64,000 nt of DNA, taken from positions 310,001 to 374,000 of the forward strand of contig JANQQE010000024.1 in assembly GCA_028285105.1 (NCBI GenBank). The letters run 5' to 3'. This stretch comes from Alphaproteobacteria bacterium. Its GTDB lineage: Bacteria > Planctomycetota > Phycisphaerae > UBA1845. How positions within the stretch are numbered: position 1 is the stretch's first letter; each line of letters opens with the position of its first letter. Positions 34,401 through 42,101 of this stretch are shown piece after piece. The notes below the pieces were generated by a model, which was not told the DNA's origin, made no database searches, and saw nothing but the letters and a program-made list of their open reading frames with translations. A program made the position numbers and the translations under genes.

Positions 34401-34532
34401 TCGCTTGGCCACGAATTCGTCGTACATCGCCCAAACACATGAAAGCGCCAGGAGGATGGAGGCTACGGTCAGCGGCAAGCTCAGTGAGCCGTATACAATC
34501 GGATCCTTACCGGGATGGGGCGTATCGGACAA
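31449..34532 (-). CDS. Octaheme membrane-anchored cytochrome c with coiled coil
   Basis: A 1027-residue protein with an N-terminal membrane helix (about 16-36), a long charged coiled coil (about 60-245), then eight CxxCH heme sites: CESCH (about 257), CSTCH (302), CLQCH (340), CWGCH (368), CQACH (541), CAGCH (642), CQGCH (774) and CLNCH (897). Sites four to eight are each followed by a MPxF-like segment that could give the distal Met, so the C-terminal two thirds look like a string of class I cytochrome domains. A second coiled coil lies at about 420-470. The tail is almost pure acid (EEEEFMEEEEFDEDDE). It probably transfers electrons outside the membrane. The start is TTG with AAGGA eight bases upstream. 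No oxidase or quinol genes adjoin it. Confidence 0.92.
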   Translation of the reverse strand: MSDTPHPGKDPIVYGSLSLPLTVASILLALSCVWAMYDEFVAKRPWKSYQRTFVNQYTEHLEGVKEDVLEFEAGLKNNPEIEALREEIAAKRESLKGPFAEIDERMANVLNPRITKLTKSMQVVRSEVMALTYRLEHAEGRAREKLEEELKSVKEREVLVEDLVSMDGAEKVESKTFDFYSLSEALDEAKSAKAELIQQRASLDAPLRALQSQLAELEKKERPGLSSTQVAGLINKMDRFKVEIKQIHVPGTLELVERCESCHLGNREPLELNEDDFTGEYASTFVSHPNRELLEIHDPERFGCSTCHGGNGRATISPKEGHGRIKHWLWPMYESENTEAGCLQCHENSLYLPHADTLNAGKELFRHRGCWGCHPRDGFDVEMGEKRRTSQAIATVREAIEQTRWEYKAQEKIADGEYEGEEATDEQVEDALEMLDALTLEVSGLESELIELERRENALGKQLKRVGPSLRPIKSKLRPEWITPWIDNPREFRPSTRMPVFRLPDDHLKAIAASVWQAADPPVSPGYDQGDASRGKELFESRGCQACHMAELNPDAPELAGGDWGPELSRVGEKANFDYIVDWIYDTPDWSVMPNLRLEKQEANDIATYLMSLSSPTNTPGDFSHLDDPALRETGDMLIRHYGCAGCHDINGFENVGKIGTDLTTEGNKPIERLDFALHTHEAKRNHSGEGIEYNHKSFFEHKLLKPEYFDEGKIFESPLEKSRMPNFGLNDEEVTQLVTYLLGSVDSDIPESMQYNPVGKGKAIVDGWWVIKKYNCQGCHQVIPGEVPAIAKLPQYQRENAGKLPPSLVGAGARLNPEWLAKFLRNPAMSSNHLNQNGVRSYLAVRMPTFQLWDEEIGILVRFFEAMADQTSPYFPPEMPELSEEERKMARENFLGMDCLNCHASANSTEFDPSVIAPSFVHTKERLKPTWTNRWLWDPGALMIDTKMPKGLFRKDGDRHVVAAQITDDLANYHGDHIDLFVRYMNTIDLAEAITLQEITEAERANAPQVEEEEFMEEEEFDEDDE

Positions 34533-34929
34533 AGTCGCAATCCTTGTTCAATAAACTGTTTAAGATTCTGTTTAAGATACTGCGGCACCCTGCGCGAACC
34601 CGATTCCGATCGCCGATCGCCCCTCGCGCCGAAGGACGGGCAAATGAAGTCCGCCTGCCTCATTGGATCAACCGGCATCCTAGAACCGCACGCGGAATTG
34701 TCAACGATTCCGGACGGTTTACGGGGGTTTACCGTGCCATGGTTGGGGCGTCTTTCCGCTGATCGCAGCCGATTCGGATCGTCGGCTTACACACTTGAAT
34801 TCGCCGCTGCCATGATCTTCGGATTCAATACGTCCAATTCAGCGTTGACAAGGCTGGCAAAGCGTTCCACCATTTCTTTTCACAACTTTTATCACGCTCA
34901 AAAGATGAACATCGTAAGGGACCCAGCGC
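34533..34929. other. Divergent intergenic region between cytochrome and YbjQ genes
   Basis: About 400 bases with no supported gene. It contains a tandem 12-base repeat close to the cytochrome start (34556-34578) and presumably promoters for both directions. AAGGG before 34930 is the ribosome site of the first YbjQ gene. Confidence 0.4.
34556..34578. repeat. Tandem direct repeat CTGTTTAAGAT, 12-base period
   Basis: CTGTTTAAGAT occurs at 34556-34566 and again at 34568-34578. The pair lies 24-46 bases upstream of the TTG start of the cytochrome gene, where an operator or the promoter itself would be expected. A 12-base period is not a whole number of helical turns. Confidence 0.5.
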
Positions 34930-35262
34930 ATGATTGTTGTCAACACCGAAACGATTCCAGGGCACACAATTCGCGAGGTCAAAGGACTCGTGCAGGGGAA
35001 CACCATTCGGGCCAAGCATTTTGGCCGAGACATCGCTGCCGGTCTAAAAAATCTCGTGGGTGGAGAATTAAAGGGGTACACCGAACTCCTGACCGAAGCC
35101 CGGCGGGAAGCCATCGAGCGCATGCTTACCCAAGCCGACCAACTCGGTGCCAACGCCATCGTCAACGTGCGATTCACGACAAGTGCGGTCGCACAAGGGG
35201 CGGCAGAACTCTACGCATACGGGACAGCCGTCCTGATCGATCCGGAGTCCGCTCATGTTTAG
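34930..35262 (+). CDS. YbjQ family (heavy-metal-binding fold) protein
   Basis: A 110-residue cytoplasmic protein of the YbjQ/DUF74 family: start MIVVNTETIPGHTIREVKGL, then the repeated basic region (GELKGYTELLTEARREAIER) and the end LGANAIVNVRFTTS...YAYGTAV. Known structures of the family form a pentameric barrel; metal binding has been suggested but the role is unsettled. It is the first gene of a tight three-gene operon: its stop overlaps the next start by eight bases. AAGGG stands before the ATG. Confidence 0.88.
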   Translation: MIVVNTETIPGHTIREVKGLVQGNTIRAKHFGRDIAAGLKNLVGGELKGYTELLTEARREAIERMLTQADQLGANAIVNVRFTTSAVAQGAAELYAYGTAVLIDPESAHV

Positions 35263-35716
35263 CGAACCGTTGATCACCCTGCTGTTCATCATTGCGCCAC
35301 TGGGACTTGGATATGGGATCGGTCGATGGCGTGAGCACAGCCACCTCGCATCGCTCGAACAACGTGAACGTCAGAACCGCGACATCGTCGTGACGAATCT
35401 CAAGATCGGCCCTCATCCGGAAGCTGTTAAGGTAGCCAGTTATGTTTCAGGCGATGCAGTCATTGCAACGGACTACTTCAAGACCTTCGCCGCAGCGATT
35501 CGCCGAATCATCGGGGGAGAAATGCGCAGCTACGAAACGCTGATGAACCGTGCCCGACGCGAAGCAACGCTGCGCATGCTCGATCAAGCCAGGCAATTGG
35601 GCGCGACCGAAGTCTGGAACGTTCGTCTCGAAACGTCCAACGTTCTCAGCGCCACCAGCAACAACAAAGCCGCCAGCGTCGAAGTCTTCGCATTCGGTAC
35701 TGCGATCGTTCGATGA
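35255..35716 (+). CDS. Membrane-tethered YbjQ-like protein
   Basis: A 153-residue protein. A hydrophobic N-terminal helix (about 5-24, LITLLFIIAPLGLGYGIG) and a basic/acidic linker precede a YbjQ-like domain (about 43-153) with GGEMRSYETLMNRARREATL, QLGATEVWNVRLETS and VEVFAFGTAI. So it is a paralogue of the preceding gene attached to the membrane. It overlaps the gene before it by eight bases and the gene after it by four (ATGA). Co-production in fixed ratio is likely, perhaps as a mixed YbjQ ring at the membrane; that is inference. Confidence 0.85.
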   Translation: MFSEPLITLLFIIAPLGLGYGIGRWREHSHLASLEQRERQNRDIVVTNLKIGPHPEAVKVASYVSGDAVIATDYFKTFAAAIRRIIGGEMRSYETLMNRARREATLRMLDQARQLGATEVWNVRLETSNVLSATSNNKAASVEVFAFGTAIVR

Positions 35717-36525
35717 GCGACGAAGGCGTCCGACCCCATTCGCCCAGGCAGCACCCATCGAAGACCTATTCATCCGGCCAAAACATCTTCGACGAACCGG
35801 ACATTTTTCCCGGTCGCGCCGGACAAATCGTCGATAGCGACTGGTCGTGCGAACACTGCGGTGCGAACCTGCGCGGATTGCCGCTGGAAACGCCTTGTCG
35901 CGAGTGCGGCAAGCGGAACTGGTATCGCCCCCCACCTGCCGACTCAAACAGTTACCAATCCTGGCTGACGGAAAGAATTGCGGAAACGCAGATCGGTACG
36001 GGCGTCGCCACGGCGATCGGATGCGCCATCGCGGGCGGTTTGTTTGCGGTCGCCAGTTCGTTGTTGGGGACGAGTCCCGGCGGTTTCATGGGGACGAACC
36101 TACCGCTGCTCGCAATCGTGTTCGGGCCGATTGTCGAGGAGACACTGAAAGTTGCCGCCGCATCCTATGTGGTCGAGGTGAAACCGTATCTTTTTAAGAG
36201 GCGATCGCAGATCTACTTTGCCGCGATCGGGGCAGCCGTCGTCTTCGCCGCATTGGAAAACATACTGTACATCTTTGTATATCTGAATAACCCAAGCGAG
36301 AAAATCATCTTGTTACGCTGGACCGTTTGCGTCGCGCTGCATGTCGGTTGCACGTCGATTGTCGCAATCGGACTCGCGAATATCTGGATGCGGGCGATGG
36401 GCGAATTCCGCCAACCGCGCATCAACGACCTGTTCCCCGCGCTGGTCACCGCGATTGTCATTCACGGAACGTACAATGCAGGAATGATCGGCTTGGAGCG
36501 ATTGTATCCCTGGATTTTCAAATGA
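35713..36525 (+). CDS. PrsW-type intramembrane protease with N-terminal zinc ribbon
   Basis: A 270-residue membrane protein. A C4 zinc ribbon (about 45-66, CEHCGANLRG...CRECG) is followed by about six helices with the PrsW / CPBP-like signature: the Glu pair in VEETLK (about 142), AALENILYI (about 181), a His in LHVGCTS (about 210) and HGTYN (about 251). In B. subtilis PrsW makes the first cut in the anti-sigma factor RsiW. The likely active-site residues are intact. It is coupled by ATGA overlap to a membrane-bound YbjQ protein, which makes that protein a possible substrate or regulator. An ECF sigma and anti-sigma pair exists at 51779-53041 in the same window. Confidence 0.88.
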   Translation: MSDEGVRPHSPRQHPSKTYSSGQNIFDEPDIFPGRAGQIVDSDWSCEHCGANLRGLPLETPCRECGKRNWYRPPPADSNSYQSWLTERIAETQIGTGVATAIGCAIAGGLFAVASSLLGTSPGGFMGTNLPLLAIVFGPIVEETLKVAAASYVVEVKPYLFKRRSQIYFAAIGAAVVFAALENILYIFVYLNNPSEKIILLRWTVCVALHVGCTSIVAIGLANIWMRAMGEFRQPRINDLFPALVTAIVIHGTYNAGMIGLERLYPWIFK

Positions 36526-36576
36526 ATGGGCAACGAGCAGAGTAGAGATCAATTGCGCCTGATGCCCGCTGGCGAT

Positions 36577-37131
36577 CTACCCGACTTCGACACCGTCATG
36601 CCCATCCAAAACGCGCATGACCAGCCGCTTGTGGGCACCGACCAGATCCTTGCAGATCAACTCGACGCGTTGATTCAAGTCACGACGTTCGCGAATTACC
36701 CGACGCACGAGTCCGCGCATTTTCTGATAACGGGTCTGCAAATCGCGATACGCCTGATAGTCGGCTAGGGCATCTTCCATCGAATCGAGCAGCACATTGA
36801 TGTCCACAGGTTTGGCGAAGTAATCCACCACGCCAGCCCGCATGGACTCCACCACGTTCGCCACGTTGGGGTTGCTATCGAGTAAGATGATCGGGCGCGG
36901 ATTCAACTCGGTCAGCCGCGTGGCCATCGTCAACGCATCCATCCCGTCAAGATCGGTGTCGGCAACGACGATGCTGTGCGGTTCGAGCATGTCCACATCC
37001 AGCGCATCTTCAGCCGTCGATACGCATGTAATGTTGCAGTCAAACCGCTCGACAAACGCATCGATCAACGTCTCGATGGCGCGCGGGTTGCTTTCGACCA
37101 GTAGAATTTTTTGCGGAATTGCAGAGTCCAC
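36577..37131 (-). CDS. Response regulator receiver protein with coiled-coil tail
   Basis: A 184-residue protein: a receiver domain (about 7-125) with the phospho-acceptor Asp in VVADTDLDGMD and the Lys in FAKPV, then a basic coiled coil (about 130-180) with no DNA-binding domain. It probably acts by protein contact. GTG at 37131 fits the start of the receiver (KILLVESNP); a longer frame would overlap the kinase gene and adds 50 residues without domain character. Third in a minus-strand series after the HTH-receiver and histidine kinase genes. Confidence 0.85.
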   Translation of the reverse strand: MDSAIPQKILLVESNPRAIETLIDAFVERFDCNITCVSTAEDALDVDMLEPHSIVVADTDLDGMDALTMATRLTELNPRPIILLDSNPNVANVVESMRAGVVDYFAKPVDINVLLDSMEDALADYQAYRDLQTRYQKMRGLVRRVIRERRDLNQRVELICKDLVGAHKRLVMRVLDGHDGVEVG

Positions 37132-37225
37132 GCTTTCGCCCCACTCAACCCCTCGACGCACTCGGCGCGGGAATTGCAAGAAATCTGTGATTAGTGATGG
37201 CGGTGATGACCTGCGGATGAAATCT

Positions 37226-39298
37226 CTAACCGAGCGGTTTTCCGGATCGGGCGGGAACACTGAAACGGACGGTCGTCCCAACGCCTTCTTTCGATTCGAT
37301 CCAGAGTCGCCCTCCGTTGACCTCGATGTACCGAGCCGCCCGCGACAATCCTAAGCCTTGTCGGCGTCCTGCTTCCCGGTGCGAGAAAAACGGGTCCAGC
37401 GCGTGCTCGAGCACGTCTGGCGGCATGCCTCCTCCGTTGTCACTAATCGCCACGACGATCGTGTCATCGGTTGAGGCCGAAGGTGAGTTAATTTGTATGT
37501 TGGCGAAATCGACTGATTTGATACCGCCAGGTCCGATTTTTGCGCGGATGGATTCAACCGAATTCTCGATGATGGCGTTTGCAGCACCGCAAAGTTGTTC
37601 TTCGTCGGCAAACATCGTCAGTCCATCGGACACAAGATCGACCTGAATCTGGTCCGGGGCAAATCCACTTTCGCGATGCCAGTGCTGGCGAAGGCGATTT
37701 GCCCAGATGTCGAGTCGAATCTCGACCGGGTTCGGATTTTGTGGACGGGCATAATCCATCAATCGTTCGACCATTTCGCCTGCCCGTCGAGCTTGTGCTG
37801 CGATCAGTTGCAGGTCCAATTGTATCGATTGATTCCTCGGATCGCCTTGAAGAAACTGGGCTTTTCCTGCAATGATTGCGAGTGGGTTGTTGAATTCGTG
37901 GGCTGCCCCAGCCGCCAACTGTGCGACCCGATTGATTGTTTCCGATCGAATCGTCGACTGCAATTCGCAACTGGGTAAGCCAACGCTCGCAGTCTGCGAA
38001 TCGAGTCTGCGCTCAAGAAGCGTTGATTCAAATACGGCCCCGAGCGATTGAGAAATCATTTGCAACGATGCGTCGTCGATCTGGTTCAAACGCTCGCCGT
38101 CGCCATCTTGGGAAAACAGCATACCGCCCGGCTGACTTGTACGGTGACGGAACGAAAGCAGTCCAATCGCCCCCGGTCCGAACAATCGCACGAAGCGGTC
38201 GGCTAACGTGCGATGGGTAGTCTCGTTTGCGTCGTGTGCGAGAACCACATCAGCGGTCGCCGCATGAGCCGATTCGCGAACGATAACGCGTTGCAATTCA
38301 AAGGGTGATTCCAATGTGTTCGCGATACCGTCGAACACGCATACGCGGTATTGATTGGGTTCAGTCTGCGCAAATACCACGAATCGACGAATGCCGAGAA
38401 CGTCAAGAACCATTCGTGCGGTTTCGCTGCAAAGCTGATCCAAATTGTACGCACGATTCGGCAATTCGGCGATTTGCTGCATCAATCGAAGAAGCGTTGG
38501 GGATGCGTTCGCACTGTTGTCACCGACCGAACTGGCATCACCGACCGAAACAACGGGTTGCGACAATTCTCGATGATCGGCAACGAGCCCCTTCGATTCT
38601 TTGTGCTGTAGCTGCGACTCGATGTCACGGACCATTTGCTCAACAGCAATTACATGATCGTGTGAATCGCCGTCGGCTAAACTGCAAAGTAATTCGTTGG
38701 ATTGTTTCAAACTTGCTGGCACCGAAAGATGCGACAGCAGTTGCCCGCCCACAACGACGTGATCCGTACCCAACGATCGCGTTTCAACATCGCGAAGATC
38801 ATCAGCGCCAGTCCGAACCGCCCGAAGCACTCGCCCATAAGCCTTTGGATACGCTGCAATCAACGCAACTCGACCCAAGTCACGTACCAGCCCACAAGCA
38901 AACGCCTCAATGGGCTCAACACCTTTACCAACCGACAACGCGGCTGAGCATGCCCTTTGAATGCAGCCATGCCAAACCGATTCAATCGCCTCAGGTGCGC
39001 CAGTGTCATCCGCAACCGCATCAAACAACGATCGAATCCGACAAGCAACTCGCGAACAGCCGCCAACCATCTTCTGACGGTCGGACTGCACCCGATTGTG
39101 AAAGGGAATCAAACGAGAATTGTCGTCGCGTACGAACGCATCACGCAGCACTTCGCACGCATCGTTCAACTCGACGGTAAAACGCTGAACAAATGAATCG
39201 ATAAGTTCATCAACGGATTCGGCGAAGCGTGATGTGGCGGGCAGTGGTGTCGATCGATGCCGAAGCGAGGGTGTTTCCGGTTGAGTTACCGCGCCCAT
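37226..39298 (-). CDS. HDOD-GAF-histidine kinase
   Basis: A 690-residue soluble sensor kinase. Residues about 30-220 are an HDOD domain (ACGLVRDLGRVALIAAYPKA region), which in other proteins binds nucleotides or partner proteins. A GAF domain follows (about 285-430). The kinase core has the H-box AAGAAHEFNNPLAII (His near residue 468), the N-box NAIIENSVESI, and G-boxes DNGGGMPPDV and GRRQGLGLSRAARYIE. The absence of a membrane helix means it senses something inside the cell. The two nearby receiver proteins (36577 and 39414) are likely partners. Start set at ATG 39298, four codons after the first frame start. Confidence 0.93.
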   Translation of the reverse strand: MGAVTQPETPSLRHRSTPLPATSRFAESVDELIDSFVQRFTVELNDACEVLRDAFVRDDNSRLIPFHNRVQSDRQKMVGGCSRVACRIRSLFDAVADDTGAPEAIESVWHGCIQRACSAALSVGKGVEPIEAFACGLVRDLGRVALIAAYPKAYGRVLRAVRTGADDLRDVETRSLGTDHVVVGGQLLSHLSVPASLKQSNELLCSLADGDSHDHVIAVEQMVRDIESQLQHKESKGLVADHRELSQPVVSVGDASSVGDNSANASPTLLRLMQQIAELPNRAYNLDQLCSETARMVLDVLGIRRFVVFAQTEPNQYRVCVFDGIANTLESPFELQRVIVRESAHAATADVVLAHDANETTHRTLADRFVRLFGPGAIGLLSFRHRTSQPGGMLFSQDGDGERLNQIDDASLQMISQSLGAVFESTLLERRLDSQTASVGLPSCELQSTIRSETINRVAQLAAGAAHEFNNPLAIIAGKAQFLQGDPRNQSIQLDLQLIAAQARRAGEMVERLMDYARPQNPNPVEIRLDIWANRLRQHWHRESGFAPDQIQVDLVSDGLTMFADEEQLCGAANAIIENSVESIRAKIGPGGIKSVDFANIQINSPSASTDDTIVVAISDNGGGMPPDVLEHALDPFFSHREAGRRQGLGLSRAARYIEVNGGRLWIESKEGVGTTVRFSVPARSGKPLG

Positions 39299-39328
39299 GC
39301 CCGCAACCAATCAAATCAATCAAACCCC

Positions 39329-39350
39329 ACCGGGCGCGCCTTCGCCCGGT
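39329..39350 (-). terminator. Hairpin after the HTH-receiver gene
   Basis: ACCGGGCG and CGCCCGGT form an 8-base perfect stem around a six-base loop, 64 bases after the stop of the HTH-receiver gene. On the minus strand it is followed by GGGGTTTGATTGATTTG, a weak T-rich tail. It could partly terminate transcription before the histidine kinase gene. Confidence 0.45.
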
Positions 39351-39413
39351 TGCCTCTTTCGCCATCTCAATACTGCGTCACGGCCGCTAAACTATCACCG
39401 CCTTCGCTGCGGT

Positions 39414-39980
39414 TTACAGATGCAGCATCTCGACCATGCGATTGATCACATGTTCGATTTCAAACGGCTTCTTGATGAAGTCGTCCGCACCTGCTGCCCG
39501 CAATTCGTCGATCTCGTCAGGGTCAGCCACCCCGCTGATGATAATCACCCGCATGTTTTCAAACTCGGGCTTGGAGCGAACCGTCTTGCAAACGATGTTG
39601 CCGTTGATGTCCGGCAACTTGTAGTCGAGCAGCATCACGTCCGGGTGGAACGAATGGGTCATCATGCCGGCATCGTAACCGGTGGTCGCGGTTTTCACTT
39701 CGAAGCGACCGTCGCGGGAAAGAATCTCGCTGAGCATATCGACGATGTCCTGATCGTCGTCCACCACCAACACGCGCTTACGCCCGGTGGCAAGCTGATC
39801 CAACGGGATCTTGTTTTCCTTCATGAAGTCGATGAGGTTGTCGCGCGGAATCCGACGGAACCGCGAACCGGGCACACGAAAGCCCTTCAACCGACCACTG
39901 TCAAAACAGCGAATCACGGTCTGCTGGCTAACTTTGCAAATCTGGGCAACTTCACCCGTCGTGTATACGCTTTTCAGCAT
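39414..39980 (-). CDS. Excisionase-type HTH fused to receiver domain
   Basis: A 188-residue regulator in the reverse of the usual order: an N-terminal MerR/excisionase-like helix-turn-helix (about 1-58, VYTTGEVAQICKVSQQTVIR, GRLKGFRVPGSRFRRIPRD) is followed by a receiver domain (about 66-186) with VDDDQD, MLLDYKLP and IKKPF. Phosphorylation would thus control DNA binding directly. ATG at 39980 is fixed by a GAGGAGG eight bases before it. A possible promoter (TTGACC, 17 bases, TACGTT) lies at 40056-40084. The histidine kinase downstream is the natural partner. Confidence 0.92.
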   Translation of the reverse strand: MLKSVYTTGEVAQICKVSQQTVIRCFDSGRLKGFRVPGSRFRRIPRDNLIDFMKENKIPLDQLATGRKRVLVVDDDQDIVDMLSEILSRDGRFEVKTATTGYDAGMMTHSFHPDVMLLDYKLPDINGNIVCKTVRSKPEFENMRVIIISGVADPDEIDELRAAGADDFIKKPFEIEHVINRMVEMLHL

Positions 39981-40174
39981 CCGGGAGCCTCCTCGCGACG
40001 CCTTTTTTGGACGTGCAGGGGAATCGACCCTACCTAGAGCACCTATACTCGCCATAACGTACATCCCCTGTAGTGTGTGGTCAATGTATTTGCCATTAAG
40101 CTCGATATGAACCGGCAGCACGTCCGTTCGCGACCCTGTGAAATGAACATCCCGGATTCGCGTAACTGATTGGC

Positions 40175-42025
40175 TCAGATCGACTTTTGACGACGAAGAC
40201 ACACGGTCAATACCATGATGTCTGCCGGCGTGATGCCTGAGATCCGACCAGCCTGTCCCAACGTTGTCGGTTCGACCGCTGCGAGATTTTGCCGCGCCTC
40301 GGCTCGCAACTCGGTCATTTTGGCATAATCGGCATGTGGGGGTATTTTCATCGACTCCATTTTCCGAAATCTTGCGACTTGCCTATCTTGACGCGCAACG
40401 TAACCGGCATATCGCGCATCGACCAACACCTGTTCCAAAACGGTGCGATCGAAATCGGAAACACAATTCAAAGATTGAGACATCAATGCGTCGCGAAAGT
40501 TAGCGAGTGTGGTGTTTGGTCGTTTTAGAAAATCGCCCAGCTTACCACCCGCGTGTGGAAGCGATTGCGTCATCCGCTTCAACTCGTCGATGTCATTTGT
40601 CTTCTTCTCAAAACGATTCCACCGCGCGTCATCGACGAGTCCGAGCTTGCGGCCGATTGGCGTCAGACGCTGGTCGGCATTATCGCTTCGCAGCGACAAC
40701 CGATACTCAGCCCGCGACGTAAACATGCGGTACGGTTCGATGGGTGGCTTGGTGATGAGATCGTCAATCATGACGCCGATGTACGCCTGATCTCGCCGCA
40801 GAACGAGCGGTTCTTCATCGCGGAGCATCTGCACCGCATTCACACCAGCCACCAACCCCTGGCCAGCCGCCTCTTCGTATCCGCTCGTTCCGTTGATCTG
40901 CCCGGCGAAGAACAAGCCTTTGACCGGCTTACTTTCCAACGACTCCCGTGTCTGCCAGGTCGGGATGAAGTCGTACTCCACCGCATAACCAAGTTGCAGA
41001 ATCTCGGCGTTTTCCATTCCCGGAATCGTCGCGAGCATCAATCGTTGAACGTCTTCCGGCAGCGAAGTGCTGATCCCGTTGCAGTAAACGCGCTCGTTAT
41101 CGTACCCCTCGGGTTCGAGGAACAGCTGATGACGCGGCTTCTCGGAGAAACGGACGACCTTGTCTTCGATGCTCGGACAATACCTCGGGCCGGTGGATTC
41201 GATCTGACCCATGTACATTGGTGCCCGGTGCAAATTGGCGTGGATATGCTTGTGGGTTTCGTCGTTGGTGTACGTGATCCAGCACGGCACCGACGGCTGA
41301 CCGATGGTGTCGTTCATAAACGAAAATGGGATCGGTTCCGCGTCTCCGTCCTGTCTTTCGAGCTTATCGTAATTAAGGCTGTCGCGATGGACGCGCGGTG
41401 GTGTACCGGTCTTCAGTCGCATCAATTCAAAACCAAGCGCCTTGAGATTTTCGCTGATCCCACCGGCGGCTGCTTCACCTACTCGCCCGCCGGCTTCCTT
41501 GCGTTCACCGCAGTGCATGAGACCGCGCATGAAGGTTCCGGTCGTGACGATCACCGCGTCGGCGACCAAGCGGCGTCCATCTTCCAATAGCACACCGGAT
41601 ACGCGCGACTTATCATCGCCATTCGATGAAGCAGCGCCCGCCGTCTCAATTGAATCGACCGTACCTTCGACGATCTCGAGATGCGCGGTTTCGGTGAGGA
41701 TGCTTTGAACGGCTTCGGCGTAAAGCTTGCGGTCGGCTTGTGCGCGCGGCGCCCAGACGGCTGGTCCTTTGCTCTGATTCAGCATGCGAAAGTGAATGCC
41801 GGCACGATCGATCGCCCGACCCATGATGCCGCCCAGCGCATCAACTTCGCGAACCATCTGCCCTTTGCCGATACCGCCGATCGCCGGGTTGCACGACATA
41901 CGACCGATCGCCTCGCGCTGCATGGTCACGAGCGCAACGGAAGCGCCCATGCGCGCTGCCGCCCAAGCGGCTTCTGTGCCGGCATGCCCTCCGCCAATCA
42001 CAATGATGTCGTACTTGCGTTTCAA
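40175..42025 (-). CDS. mnmG: tRNA uridine-5-carboxymethylaminomethyl synthesis enzyme MnmG
   Basis: FAD enzyme that, with MnmE, modifies uridine 34 of several tRNAs. The 616-residue protein has the FAD-binding start YDIIVIGGGHAGTEAAWAAA, the family motif CNPAIGGIGKGQMVREVDALG and the usual C-terminal helical region. The start is not an ATG: TTG at 42025 (MKRKYDII) has GGA nine bases upstream and gives the normal length, whereas further TTG codons lie 3 and 16 codons upstream. No mnmE is present in the window. The gene precedes the signalling cluster on the same strand. Confidence 0.94.
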   Translation of the reverse strand: MKRKYDIIVIGGGHAGTEAAWAAARMGASVALVTMQREAIGRMSCNPAIGGIGKGQMVREVDALGGIMGRAIDRAGIHFRMLNQSKGPAVWAPRAQADRKLYAEAVQSILTETAHLEIVEGTVDSIETAGAASSNGDDKSRVSGVLLEDGRRLVADAVIVTTGTFMRGLMHCGERKEAGGRVGEAAAGGISENLKALGFELMRLKTGTPPRVHRDSLNYDKLERQDGDAEPIPFSFMNDTIGQPSVPCWITYTNDETHKHIHANLHRAPMYMGQIESTGPRYCPSIEDKVVRFSEKPRHQLFLEPEGYDNERVYCNGISTSLPEDVQRLMLATIPGMENAEILQLGYAVEYDFIPTWQTRESLESKPVKGLFFAGQINGTSGYEEAAGQGLVAGVNAVQMLRDEEPLVLRRDQAYIGVMIDDLITKPPIEPYRMFTSRAEYRLSLRSDNADQRLTPIGRKLGLVDDARWNRFEKKTNDIDELKRMTQSLPHAGGKLGDFLKRPNTTLANFRDALMSQSLNCVSDFDRTVLEQVLVDARYAGYVARQDRQVARFRKMESMKIPPHADYAKMTELRAEARQNLAAVEPTTLGQAGRISGITPADIMVLTVCLRRQKSI

Positions 42026-42101
42026 GTCGTCCAATCCGAATCTGTGAAATCTGCAATGGTTTGATTGTAGCAATCGAGAAATGAATGAACAGGAGCCCGG
42101 A

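Noticed and set aside
39981-40202. A 74-codon N-terminal extension of the HTH-receiver gene
   Set aside because: A strong GAGGAGG ribosome site and the family start both point to the ATG at 39980, and the extension overlaps the end of mnmG.
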